NCBI RefSeq assembly: GCF_030704535.1
Contig: NC_081821.1
Span: 5,781,001-5,845,000, forward strand
DNA length: 64,000 bases
Direction: 5' to 3'
Source: Vitis vinifera
Lineage: Eukaryota; Streptophyta; Magnoliopsida; Vitales; Vitaceae
Positions 36,101 to 47,778 of this stretch are shown one piece after another; the stretch's first letter is position 1, and each line of letters begins with the position of its first letter. Under the pieces are notes generated by a model that was given only the letters and a program-made list of their open reading frames with translations, made no database searches and was not told the DNA's origin. Position numbers and translations under genes: made by a program.

Positions 36101-39100
36101 TAATTTAATTGAAGGAAATAAACAATTAAACTATTTAAGTATTGAAGGGTTTTAATATCGAGTCTAGGCTTAAGTTATCCAAAATTGTTGATGGGCTAAT
36201 TTAATTAGTTTGGGTCTTTGAATTCAACTATTAGATTAATTGAATTGGAAGAATAAATAAATAGAGGGGGTAGAATGATCTTTTCTCCATTAAAAACCAT
36301 TTGTGTGTGTATGTGTGTATATATGTGTGTGTGTGTGTATACACACACACTATTAGCTTATTTTTCTGTACAATAGCCTTTTTGCATTGATCCATCTATT
36401 GATCAACTTGTATTGCTAATCTTTTGATTTAGTATTTTGGATTCATCTTTTAGGGTTATTTAAAATAAATAGTTTTAAATGGTCTAAATATCCTTTTGAC
36501 AATCTAAATCTAGATTTGGGTGTTGATTTATTTATTTCAAAATAAAAATTAAATTAGGAATATATATATATATATACACGTTGATTAGTCTATGGAGATT
36601 GTATTAAATCCTAATTATCCAATATCCTTTTGAGAATCTAAATCTAGATTTGGGTGTTGATTTATTTATTTCAAAATAAAAATTAAATTAGGAATATATA
36701 TATATACACGTTGATTAGTCTATGGAGATTGTATTAAATCCCAATTATCCAAAAAATAGATGATGTATAATAGAATCAATGATAGAAAAATAGCTAATGT
36801 TAGCCAAATGATTAATTTGGCTATTTTTAGTTGTTTAGATTCGAGCCTCCCCTATCATTTTTTATTTTTTGGTGGAATATTTTTGGGTTGTGGTTGGGCA
36901 GTGGTGCAATCACTGGAGATGTGCTGTTGGATTGAGGAAAGAAAAAGAAAAAGAAAAAATGTTGGTGTGGGACATTAGATTTGGTGAAAAGGAAGAAGTA
37001 TAATTGAGAGAAAATAATAATAATTATGTTGAAGGATTTTTGGGGTTTATGCCATATTGGGAAGAATAATAATAATAATAAATTAATAAATGCTTTGTGC
37101 TTGGGGATTTAATAAATGCAAGCTTATGACTGATAAGCTTCAGAAGTAAAATTAGGGAGTTAAATAGAAAATAGAAATAATAATGATAAAAGGTTTAATT
37201 TAAATAAATAAAAAGATTATATTATTGAGAAGAAGAAATTTACAAAAAAATTGGGAATTAATTAGTTAAAATAATATTGTAAAGAATGTTAGTGATAAAA
37301 AAATAATATTAATACAAAATATTATTAGGAATGCAATTATAATTTTAGATAAATAAAAAATAGTAATAATTATTTTTGACCTATATCATATTAGGTGGAT
37401 TAAACTTTTTAGAAATATGAGTGGCTTCTTTCATATAATGGCCAATAGTGTGATAAATCATCTTATTACTCCTTTAAAAGAATCAAAATACTTAATTTCT
37501 TAAAGTGGATTAAGTTTTATTTTTTATTATAGACTTTGATTTGTTCCTTTATTTATAAAATAAATTGGGAGTTTCATATGATTTGTTTGATTGTTATACA
37601 TGTGAAATTGACTTTTTATTTTATTATAATTATTTTGAAACTTTGGTTGTTAGTGGTCTTGATCTACAAGGATGAATTGTTGACCTTTATTACCCTTGGT
37701 AGGAGTTCTAATATGGTGAAACCCTAGCCAAGGAGTTGGCCTTTGGCAATACCATTAATTGGAAGTTGTTTAGTCCACCAATAAGAGGAACAATTGAGGC
37801 TAGCCACCTAGTGCAAGTACTACTGTTTGAGCGTAGTATTATTATCAGTAGACCAAAGTAAAATGTTTACTCATAATGTTTTTGAATATAAATTGATTAT
37901 ATAAAGTGCATAATGTTATTATACTTTTGTATTTAATTGAAAGCAAATTTATACTATCTATCAATGCCTAATTTTCCGAAGAAAGTGAACTTTGTTGTTG
38001 AACTAAACAAACATAATTGTTAATTGATTTTTGTAAAATGGTGATATCTCCTAATGTTTAATTCTGCATTGTATTTGATCCTCTTTATTGTGTTGTTTCT
38101 CCTTATCGAGTTGTCAAGTTCACCTCTTTCTATTGTCCCACTTTTTAACTGCAGTCTGCATGTGATATTTATGATAAGTGATCAGGATAGGAAGGGTGTT
38201 TTTGTTAGGACCAACTTTTAAGATTGATAATTTAGGATTCATGATTTAGGACTCAACTTAGTTATGATTTCTAGAATTTTTGTTTAAAGTGTTTGGGATA
38301 ATTATTCAATTTATTGTTATAAGATTTGGATTTGTTTAGGAGTAATGATTTAATATCTTTTGAATTATGGTTATGCTTTGATTGCTTTTTTGAATCAATT
38401 TAAGATAGCTGATAGCGAGTTACATTACGAATTTGGTTAGTTAGGGTCATTTATGTATTGGGCTTTCAAGCTCGACATATAAAATGACCATGGTGGTCTT
38501 AGCTTCTTGCTTTGGGGCATCACAAAGTGGTATAAGAGCTAATCCTTGACCTCATTTTGGGATTCTGAGTAGCCTCGCAATCTTGTGAGACACAATGAGG
38601 ACATTGTGTCTACATGAGAGGGTGATTGTGACATCTCACATTGGTTAGGGGAAAAAGTTTTTGACACAATATATGCAATGGATTCTTCTTAATTAGGTAG
38701 ACAAGTTTGAAAGTCGTGAGGGCCTATTATAGACCTAAAACAGACAATATCTACATGGGAGGAAGTGGAACGTTACAAATGGTCATTATTATGGTAATAG
38801 CAATGGTTGGCAATCAGAACAGGTATAGTTGAGAACAAAAAAGTACTCTACATAAGCAAGCAAATATAGATGCACCTAGACAAGCTTCAATTAAAGAGCT
38901 TTTTGGTTTTCTTAAGCTTTCTATGAGAAAACGTACAATTGTATTGGTTCTTGGAAACATCACACAAGGAATTTCTGTGGATTGCCTGTTTTTACACCTT
39001 AATGTACATGCACAATGTTTGTGCCAAAAGAGGTCATCATCTAGTAGTGGCCCAATCAAGCAGGGTCAAGGGAGGAATGTCTTGGATTTGATCCTAACCT

Positions 39101-42100
39101 TTGGCATTTTTCACAAAGTGACTGCTCTCAGATCCCGAATCTGTATATTTTTAGTTGAAAGCTCAAGATTTTAACTGGTTGGACTTCTTAGATAGCCTTA
39201 CCTGTGAATAATTTTGGTTTTCTTGAAGGGTGTTTTTTCTATATGCCTTTTGGTTTTTTCGAGGCTTTTTATATTCCACCTGTATGCATAGGCTGTGGTC
39301 CCTTTGTTTGGCGCTCTTAAATAAATGCTCTGTTTGTTAAAAAAAAAAAAGAAAAAGAAAAAAACATAGTTCCTCAAGAAAGTCTCTGTACACTGGAAAA
39401 ATAAGCACCATCTTGTTATGGGCTTGACTGTGCTCTATAACTCTTGAAAACTGCTCACTAGTACGGAACAAACATTGTTGAAAATTGAAATGAATAGCAA
39501 AATTCGAAAAGCAAAAGGCCATATCTGCTAGAGGGCTTGTAAATAACTAATTAGGTTGACTGTGACAACAGAGAAGCAGCAGAACCTTAGGCTTGTTGTT
39601 ACACATGAAATTTTTGGTGCAAAATAAAAGTACTAACAATAGGGATGAGTTTAGATTTTTTCCTATAAAATGTAAAGGGATGGATGGATATTTGATATTG
39701 GAATACTCATTTCTTCCAACTTGAATCTCTCCCTTTGGTCATCTATGCATCTCCTGCCACCATAAACTGATTTTATTCAAGTGTTTCTCAGTTGTGATCA
39801 TATGACCCATCTCGAATTGACACATGGGTGCTACCAAAAAAAATAATTTGAAGAAATATGAAAAGATCTTTGGATGAAGTTATTATGTTATACATTTTAG
39901 TGGAGACCCTTGTAAGTGAAGCAGGACTAAGATTTAGAGTAGCAACTTGTGCTTTCAACTACATTATAAGTTCAGAAAGTTTGCCCTTGGAAACCCTAGG
40001 AATCTTTTCTTCTTAAATCTTTAAACAGAAATAATCCTCTAAATCAGCTCTTGTTTTCTCCCAGAACTTGGGAGCTCCAATTCATCAGGACATCTTCAGT
40101 GAGGTTGATATAACATGACGCAACAAACCACAAGCAAATGAGGGAGCTTCTTTAGAAGGCAAAGTGGCTGTGATTGAGAAGGCCATCCAAGCCTCTTCAA
40201 AGTTGAAGTGAGGCACATCATACACTGTTTGACAGGAACTGTTTCTTATGATTGTGCTGCTCCGCAGTTATTATCATATCTAGGATAGTTATCCTCCAAG
40301 AAAAAAAAAGTGATCTTGGATGGAATATAACAGCTCAAAATCCATCTGAAGAAAAAATCATTGGAGGATGGAATGTGAGAAAGAGATCATGAAGAAGGTG
40401 CTTTTAGGATCAGGTAACCATCACCTCCTGTCTTCCCTGAGCCCACACATACTTCTGTAATTCATCCTTAATTCTCATTTTGTACTGAATACAATTTATA
40501 TTCTTTAGGTTGTAATGCTTGTTTTAACTGTGTGGGTATTTGATTCTGCTAAAGCCATTTTTTCCTCAAAAAACATGATTGTGTTGGTATCAATTAATAA
40601 AGAAAGGGCTAGGACCTTGTATGGGCAAAAATGCAGTGCTTTACAAAGGCAAAATAAAGTCTACAACAAAGATGAGAGGTTTAGAATAGTCAACATAATA
40701 TTGTTCTATTTTGGCCCCTTCATGACGCTATTTTTGGGGACTCTTGTTCTCCCTTTTTATTTTACTCAAGAGTAACTCATCCTTTCAATATTTGTCTAAT
40801 TTGTGATGCAATGAATTTGTTGTTTTCGATTAAAAAGAAACACATATTATTGTTATCTCATTTTTTTTCCTCTTCATTCCAACCACTCCGCCATCAAATA
40901 CCTTAGCGAATTGCAGTCATCATCTTATGATTAAAATTTTTCAAACATTGTAAACAATAGTTCAGCATGCTAAACAGTGTCTTTCTGTTCAAAATAGCAG
41001 TAACAGTACTTTCTTGCATTGCTGGCCCTAGGCAGGATAATTGTGACAGGCGGCCTGCTAGTTTAAAATCTTTGATACATGAATCCTGAAATCTTTGACT
41101 GGCGGGTTGATTATGCTAGAATGTGAAGATATTGCCTTAGACAGAATGTAGAGGGAAAATAGGATCAAAACCATTCAGTAATCTTAGTTGATTTTAGCTG
41201 AGTCCAATGATATTCATGTTAACATACATTCTCAGTTCTCAACTGTATGTTTGTGCACTGCAAACTCTTTCCTTTTCATCCCCCCCAAGATATGATAATT
41301 AATATTATCAGACTAAGAGAGGGCATGAAGATCTACGATCAAAATAAAGTTCATAGAGCTTTTATGCCTCCTGAATCACCCATGCTTAGGGTTTAGTGCG
41401 TATTTGGCTACACAGAGAGCTGTTTTATTACACATCCAATTGATCAAATGAGTAGCTTTGGAAAAAAGGATGCAAGGTGATGGTTTTCCAGTTTGCAAAA
41501 TAATCACTTCCATGTAAACTTTCTATGAACTTTTTGGAAGGCATCAATTCTGCTTCTTTGATCTCCTTAAAACATGATTCCTGGATATTGGGTATCCTTG
41601 TTTTTTCCACAAGATTTAGCCCTCAGGACTGCCTTTGAGTGCCTCTTGATACATTGAAAGCCTTCTTATTCCTAGTTTTTCACAATCTGCAGCTATAGTC
41701 ATAGCTGCTAAGCCTTTTTTTTTTTTTTTTTCCGGACATCCTCCCTTAGCATACTCTTTTGGTTTAGTTAACAGGTTGGTGAAGCAACTTGCCTCCAACA
41801 GATTAGGTCCATGTGTAAACAAGGATTCCAAACTTTACACTTATCACTGATATATACTTTGAGCTGTGGCTAGGACAAAGAGGATCCATTGCTATTCTTT
41901 CCCTAGTTTTCTCATACTAGAAGCATTTACTCTCCACTCTTTCAGCATTCCAAGGCTTTCTTCCTCATTGTTTCCTCCATATTACTTGGTTCCTCAACAT
42001 GATGACCTGGGTCTCTATATGGTTTCTCAACATGATGGACTGTTTCCCTATTTCAGCTAAAACCCTTTTAGCCAGCTGATCAAGTGGTATTTCTATTCCT

Positions 42101-43620
42101 ATCCAAGTTATAGGTGTTCTCAATACTGTGTCAGCTTAACTCATCCCCAGTGGTGGAGGTCCCTTAGCAAGCTTCTAAAGCTTGTTTAGCAAGTGTCCTG
42201 TTGAAAGCCAGAAGATCTTGGAAACCAAAGCCTCCATTTGATTTGTATCAAATATTTTTTTTTCCAATTCAACCAGTGGAATCTCCTGTCTTTTCTTGTT
42301 TCTCTTACTAAAATTTATTTTAGGTTTATTTTTATTGGATTGAGTAAACTTGATCAACTGAAGGATCCTAGCTAAATTTTTATATAATTCTTTTGGTCAG
42401 GAAAGAAAATTAGGCGAAGAGTTATGATGATGTTTATAGAATGATTGGTTTAGATGATTCTGCATTGTCTATCAGGAAAATTGCTTTTCTTTTGTTTGGA
42501 AAATATAAGATAAATTCCAATTCAGAAGTACACTGTATATGAAGTACATATTAGTTTCCTGCCGTTCCATTTTACCACTCATGAGATGTTGTTTTGTCCT
42601 TAGGCTTTCAACTTTGCATTCAAAGGTTACTTCAAGAGCCTGTTTGGATGTTCAAAAGAGAAAGATGGATACCTAAAGTGGTTTGCTGGAAATGTAGCTT
42701 CAGGAAGTGCTGCTGGAGCAACCACTTCATTGTTTCTGTATCACTTGGATTATGCACGTACCCGACTAGCTACAGATGCGAGGGATGGTCAACGCCAGTT
42801 CAAAGGCCTATTAGATGTTTACAGTAAAACCCTGTCAACAGATGGAATTGCAGGCCTATATCGGGGATTTGGGATTTCAATCATGGGGATTACTCTATAT
42901 CGAGGCATGTATTTTGGTATCTATGACACCATGAAGCCCATTGTTCTGGTGGGGCCTTTCGAGGTCAGTGCCTCTTCCCTTTGTTACTTTATACAAATGT
43001 CATCAACTTGCATCTCATCCTTCATTCTGAAGTATGGGTTCTTGACTGTTATTCAGAGACCCATGATATGATGAGCCTCTCTAGTAGGAGATAGTCAAAT
43101 TCCAAAACTAATATAGTAAGATGATTTTGCTCACCTAATTTGTGGGCCTTTGAAAATCTCTTAGAATTTCTATGATAATAACTAACAGGGCCAATATCAT
43201 CTCATATTCTTTTCTTACCCCACAATAACTAAGTTAGTTCCATTTATTGATCAGTCTAAGATATTTTATATACATGTTACATGCAGTAGGTTTATTTTGG
43301 ATGCAATTTTGCAGGGTAATTTCTTTGCTAGTTTCTTGTTGGGTTGGAGCATAACAACAGTTTCCGGGGTCTGTGCCTATCCCTTTGACACTCTGCGGAG
43401 GAGAATGATGCTGACCTCTGGACAACCCTTGAAGTATAGCAGTACTATGCATGCGGTTCTTGAGATTGTCCGTCTTGAGGGTTTCACTGCACTCTACCGA
43501 GGAGTCACTGCAAACATGCTTCTTGGCATGGCAGGGGCTGGAGTACTTGCAGGCTATGATCAGCTCCACCGAATTGCCTATAGACGTGGTTATGGTTTTG
43601 AGCCTCTTCAAAAGGTCTAG
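33163..43620 (+). CDS. ER-ANT1: ER-ANT1-type adenine nucleotide carrier, three exons
   Basis: Exons 33163-33429, 42604-42963 and 43315-43620 (stop included) join in phase 0 to encode 310 residues. It is a mitochondrial-carrier-family protein with three repeats, six membrane helices and carrier motifs PIERVK (31-36), LDYARTR (137-143) and YPFDTLRRR (231-239). The ADP/ATP carrier signature RRRMMM appears as RRRMML (237-242). Blocks such as [20 protein letters not shown] match my memory of Arabidopsis ER-ANT1, the ATP/ADP exchanger of the endoplasmic reticulum, which has the same RRRMML. There is no N-terminal presequence. Splice sites are CAG/GTATTT, TTAG/GCT, GAG/GTCAGT and GCAG/GGT. Intron 1 is 9,174 bp and full of L1, gag and LTR-like remnants; intron 2 is 351 bp. 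A mitochondrial ADP/ATP carrier is the alternative, but the sequence blocks favour the ER form. Confidence 0.93.
34085..34800 (-). mobile_element. L1 LINE reverse transcriptase 3' fragment
   Basis: The minus strand reads [54 protein letters not shown] and [10 protein letters not shown]. These are in the order of the C-terminal part of plant L1 reverse transcriptases. Stops and frameshifts are present. It sits in intron 1 of the carrier gene, antisense to it. Confidence 0.85.
34900..35600 (-). mobile_element. Ty3/Gypsy gag fragment
   Basis: The minus strand encodes [20 protein letters not shown] and then [28 protein letters not shown], and further on [13 protein letters not shown]. These are the hallmarks of the plant retrotransposon gag domain. 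Stops interrupt it. It lies directly beside the L1 fragment, indicating nested or adjacent insertions. Confidence 0.75.
35911..36061 (-). repeat. 151-bp LTR-like repeat, copy 1
   Basis: Read on the minus strand it starts TGTGACATCTCATATTGG and ends GTCATTACA. It has the same length and ends as the plus-strand copy at 38627-38777. The ends fit a small LTR (TG...CA). Confidence 0.75.
36303..36352. repeat. (GT)n/(AC)n microsatellite with perfect palindrome
   Basis: GT-rich repeats pass directly into AC repeats through GTATAC, forming a perfect inverted repeat of at least 20 bp centred at about 36339. Confidence 0.9.
36489..36752. repeat. 134-bp tandem duplication
   Basis: TATCCTTTTGACAATCTAAA at 36489 and TATCCTTTTGAGAATCTAAA at 36623 open two nearly identical copies. 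They differ mainly in the length of an internal AT run. Confidence 0.92.
36753..38380. other. Carrier gene intron, AT-rich, no element recognised
   Basis: Low-complexity sequence with several (AAT)n runs. No frame of interest. Confidence 0.35.
38528..38540 (+). other. Probable primer-binding site (initiator tRNA-Met type)
   Basis: TGGTATAAGAGCT differs by one base in its first twelve from TGGTATCAGAGC, the standard plant LTR-element primer site complementary to initiator tRNA-Met. It lies about 99 bp before the 151-bp LTR-like repeat, a spacing typical of TRIM elements. Confidence 0.55.
38627..38777 (+). repeat. 151-bp LTR-like repeat, copy 2 (TRIM-like)
   Basis: Starts TGTGACATCTCACATTGG and ends ACGTTACA. 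It is preceded by the primer-site-like sequence at 38528. It is in inverted orientation to copy 1, 2.6 kb away. Confidence 0.75.
39180..39360 (+). mobile_element. L1 LINE 3' end with poly(A)
   Basis: TTTATATTCCACCTGTATGC, then TTTGGCGCTCTTAAATAAATG, shortened here to its core TTTGGCGCTC, and a poly(A) tail at about 39340. This is the arrangement of plant L1 3' ends. The coding part is missing or unrecognisable. Confidence 0.5.
39361..42079. other. Carrier gene intron, no element recognised
   Basis: Mixed-composition sequence. An L1-3'-like tail may lie at 40720-40850. No exon or gene could be supported. Confidence 0.35.
42080..42400 (-). mobile_element. L1 LINE reverse transcriptase fragment
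   Basis: The minus strand reads [13 protein letters not shown] and, after a frame change, [20 protein letters not shown]. These correspond to the IHWxxWxxLC...GGLGFRDLxxFNxALLAKQxW region of plant L1 reverse transcriptases. It ends about 200 bp before exon 2 of the carrier gene. Confidence 0.8.
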
Positions 43621-44459
43621 AATCAAAATCCTGCTCACCATTTTTATACTACTACACCTTTGAAGATTGGTTCTTACCAACGAAGGTGCTACTGAAAATT
43701 TAACCAAAGATGATAACAAATAAAATTAAAAAAAAAAAAAAAGAGAGAGAGAAAAGGAGGCAGAAAGGGGCAAGGAAAGGGAATGCTGCATTGGGATGGC
43801 TTCCTCACTGAATGCCTACAGAAGATCAAAAGCCTTCCATATGGCTCACTGTACAGTTGAACAAAACAAATTATATTCATTTATTTTGCAATATCATTCT
43901 TGGACTTGCTGGTTTTATTAGTGGAACCATTTAAAGAAAAAAAAAAGTAAAAAGTTCAAGCAGGAAAAAACATTATTATCCTCCAATTTGTATAGCTTTT
44001 GTTTTATGCTGGAATTTTAGCTATGGAAATTGTTTCTCTTTCACGTTGCAAAATATTTGTGGTCTCAAATAAAAAGCATAATAAGCAACAGTAAACTGTT
44101 TCGCTTAGCTATAGCAGCACCCATTTGCCATAGAACACTTAATCTCTGGGATTGGATCCATCAATGAGGTCTTGAATGCTTTCTGTTTATATTATGCTTC
44201 ACCCACTTTATGCATTGTATTCAGATAGACTTTGGTTTTCAGATTGGATCAATAAAAACTGAGACTGATTTTTTTTCCAATCAATCCAGAATTTGATGAA
44301 TTCTACGCTGCAATACTAGTACATAGTGTAGAAATGCCACCAACAATTTTCTTTAACCCACAAATTCCCTCTTTCTTATGAACATCTATCGCAATCACCA
44401 CATCTCTGTGTAGTTAGGGCAAAGTTTCCATGGTGAAATTATCTTAAGTAACAAAGCTA

Positions 44460-45780
44460 TTAAGCCAAAAGCCAAAAATCCTTATGATTTTTAGTGGTAA
44501 TCAAATACCCTCCAAGTTTCTTGCCCTTCCTCCTCACTGCAACTGTCATGCAGTCAGCATTTTGTATGCAGTAGTCCACAACACCTCTGCAGATCCTGTC
44601 TGTTGCCCACTTCACCAACCCACACCACACCATTGATGATTGTTTTCTTTTTCCTAGGATCAACAGTGACACCCTCTGTTGCTTTGCTTCTTCCACTATT
44701 GTTGGACCCTTTTCCTTCCCTTGCTGCAGTGCTATCTCCACTTGCACCTGCTCAATCCAGAAATGAACATAATGATTAGTAAGAAAACAAAAAGGTTCCA
44801 TACAAACAGGTTTCCCTTTTCTTATCATCTCCCTTCAGATTTTGAGAATCAATATTGCAGACAACGCAAGGGACTATGACATTTAACTCTCACCAAGGCT
44901 TTCTTTATTATATAATTAGGTGGAGATGCATGATGGGCAACTACCAGCCTCAATAAATAAAATATGGCCATTGGAACTGCATTATGCCAGGCTGACTTGC
45001 AATCCTTTTTAAATTGACAATTATCTGATTTTTTTAGTGATAAAAGCATTCAATGAATCTTCTTTTGTGCCCCCAAGTGCATGAGTATATCAAATATTTA
45101 AAATAAAGAATAAAGCACATCAAATATTTAAAATGAAGAAGAAAGAGATTGGATGTTACTTACCCCAGGCTTTCTCATCTGGGACATGTTTTTCATAGAT
45201 TGGAGAAGTTGATAAGCCTTTTGATTAAGGTCCCTACTGGAATCTACACCTGCAATAAGAAAATCATCTCCTATGACTTCATCAATCTCTTTCAATTTAT
45301 CCTTCTTATATGCATGTCTTTCAATAAAGTTTCAGAGCAAGAACATGGTTGATAAAACAACAAGCCCTTTGAAAAACCAAGACAGATGCTTCGCAACTGC
45401 CCTTAATTCAAAACGGAAAGCATAAAGAAGAAAAGGAAAAACCAAATACAAATCTGACCTGATCTGGTGGACTTAGTCACATGAAAAAGAAGTAGAGTGT
45501 CCTGGGGTTGAACAGCATGAGACAGTGCCCATTCCAGAGCTCCCTTAGCTTCAATACTTGAATCAACCACCACCATGATCCTATTCCCACCTCCGCACCA
45601 TCCCATCTCCACGTTACTGCTAAAGCTCTTCCCCATGCCATTGCCGGAAAACTCATTTTTCCAACCACGTTGAATGGAATTGGAAGTGGGTTTGGACCAT
45701 GGAGTCCAGGAACGAACTCGAACGCGAGCCATGGCGCGACTCGCGCACAGACTAGGCAGTCTGGTACGTGCCCGACCCAT
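44460..45780 (-). CDS. Universal-stress-protein-like (adenine nucleotide alpha hydrolase fold), three exons
   Basis: Exons 45459-45780, 45164-45249 and 44460-44747 (stop included) join to 231 residues. Exon 1 has a basic N terminus (MGRARTRLPSLCASRA) and the first USP strand RIMVVVDSSIEAKGALEWAL (67-86). Exon 2 supplies QKAYQLLQSMKNMSQMRKPG. Exon 3 begins VQVEIALQQGKEKGPTIVEE and has SLLILGKRKQSS, YCIQNADCMTVAVRRK and the C terminus KNHKDFWLLA, typical of a plant USP subfamily. The role is unknown; USP proteins are linked to stress, and the GxxG nucleotide-binding motif is not clear here. Splicing is phase 1 (TCAG/GTCAG, an atypical donor) then phase 0 (GGG/GTAAGT). MGR was chosen as start because relatives begin that way; a second Met (residue 17) is possible. 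Confidence 0.9.
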
Positions 45781-47778
45781 CTCGTACCCTAGTGTGTGAA
45801 GTGCCTAAAGTGGGAAACTGGTTCTCTTTATAGACAAGAAAGAGGTATGACTTTCACGTCTAATCTGTTTTGTGATCATTTATTCTTTTCTTGTTTGTTT
45901 CTTCCGATTTCTTCTTTGTGGGGCTCTCCCTCCTCGACGTGCTTAACATGAAGCTGTCTTGCCTATGTGTGCTTCTCATGCCAGTACCTTATCATTTTTC
46001 TCTAGTCTCAGTATCAATAATTCTCTGTACCTACATAATTCTAAATAATACTGATAGTCAAATGGTTGGTATATTATTATTTTTTTGAAAGGCACGATGG
46101 GTTTGGATATCTTGAAAAATAATTGAATTCCAGTTCGTATCATTCTTCCATTTTTTTTTTCCAGCTTGTAGCCATATTAAATTATTCTATATGTTTCACC
46201 AATACATATATTTACCACCACCCTGTAGAAGAGGAATGAAGAAGTCAACTTCTTAATTCGTCAGTGTTAGGCAGTCCTGCAATGGTTTTTCAAATGGCAG
46301 TTTTAGTCCAATTACTGTCCCCACTGGCAGGGGTTTTGGCAAACTTCCACTTTTTCTTGGATCTGAAATGATTTCAAGTCATTTGGATGCATGTTTATCA
46401 GCTCTGAAAGGTTTGAAAACTTCGATTCACCCTGGGTTCGTGTATCATGCCCAAAAAAAAAAAAGCTTGTTGAATGCTTAGTTATTTGTCTCAGAATAGG
46501 ATGATATTACGGCAAAAGTAGTGTAGAAAATTTGGTAAAATTCCTGATACTCGGTGAGATATGTGAAAAACATGAAACTCATAATAGCTCAGCTGTTTAG
46601 ATGGATAAAATTGACAAGGTTTCCACTGGTGAGACGTGTTTTCATAGTGCCTAAAGGCCAAACTCTCACTCTGGTCATAGACTAATGGCGCTGATTCTGT
46701 TGAAAACAGTATAAACAAAAATGGGAACATTAAGTCCAGGAAGACTAAATCCGTGGTAGAAACACCTTACAATTGGATGATTGGGGTCCCTAAGAGATGG
46801 GTCTCATGTGATCAATCCGCTCAATTTGTTACTTAATGATCTATATTCATATCATACATCATACACAGGTACACATCAAACAATCTTTCTGAGAGATATG
46901 GTTGGGGGGGGGGGGGGGGGGTGTCAAGTCTTTGTGATTGATAACATTCTCTCAATTTTCCAACTGCCTCATCAATATAGCGGTGTGTGGCCGGTTGTAA
47001 GAAAACTATTCCATAGTTTAAGTCAAATTTGGAAATTCCACAGCCTTCATGCTAGAATTGTTTTCACACCTGATACATGTAGTCTAAATGGATACAAAAA
47101 ATGCCCATTTAGGCAATTCTTATGTTCACATGTCACAAGGAAACCAGCCAAGGCTGAATGCCTTTGAAGGGCAAGGGGTGGGATGAAGCTGATTGTGGGC
47201 TCATAGTGTTCATAGTGTTCATGTTCTGTGACACTACAGAACAAATAAACCAAGAAAATGTAAATCAAAAGGCCGTAATTCCAAGATCAGATTCAATATT
47301 GTTTTATATGATTCTATCCCAAAAACTAATCTAAATAAAGGAATTAATCCTTATGCTTATGCTTCCTGAATTCTGCAAAGGAATCATGTACAGGACTTTG
47401 TGATCTTCTTTGCAAAAGATTCTCAAAAACAAAGTCAATCACATAAGGAATAAGAAGATAACTAGATCCATGCATGAAGGTGAGGATATATATGTATTCA
47501 CTTACAGTTGTTTACATATATCCAGTATATGTACATATTAGTATTGGAGTTGGTTTTGATGCCCTTCTAGTTACTCTGCATTTGCATTTGGGCCTTCTGA
47601 CTATATAGAATATTACATACAAAGAGTAGTAGTTTGAAACTACTGGATTTGCAAAATAAGTACAAACCTTAATTTTGGGAATGTTCTATAGATATACCAG
47701 ACATTTTCACAATGTCTCCTAACCACTAGATGCATATATAGACATCAAAATGGCATAGTAGAAAGAGTATCATCTTGT
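45781..47778. other. Spacer between the USP-like and MADS genes
   Basis: Holds the promoter of the minus-strand USP-like gene on the left and the 3' UTR of the minus-strand MADS gene on the right. It contains an 18-base G run. No gene was recognised; the short frames here lack any known similarity. Confidence 0.4.
46904..46921 (+). repeat. Homopolymer G18
   Basis: Eighteen consecutive G residues, the only long G run in an AT-rich window. It could form a G-quadruplex, or be a sequencing or assembly length error. Confidence 0.9.
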
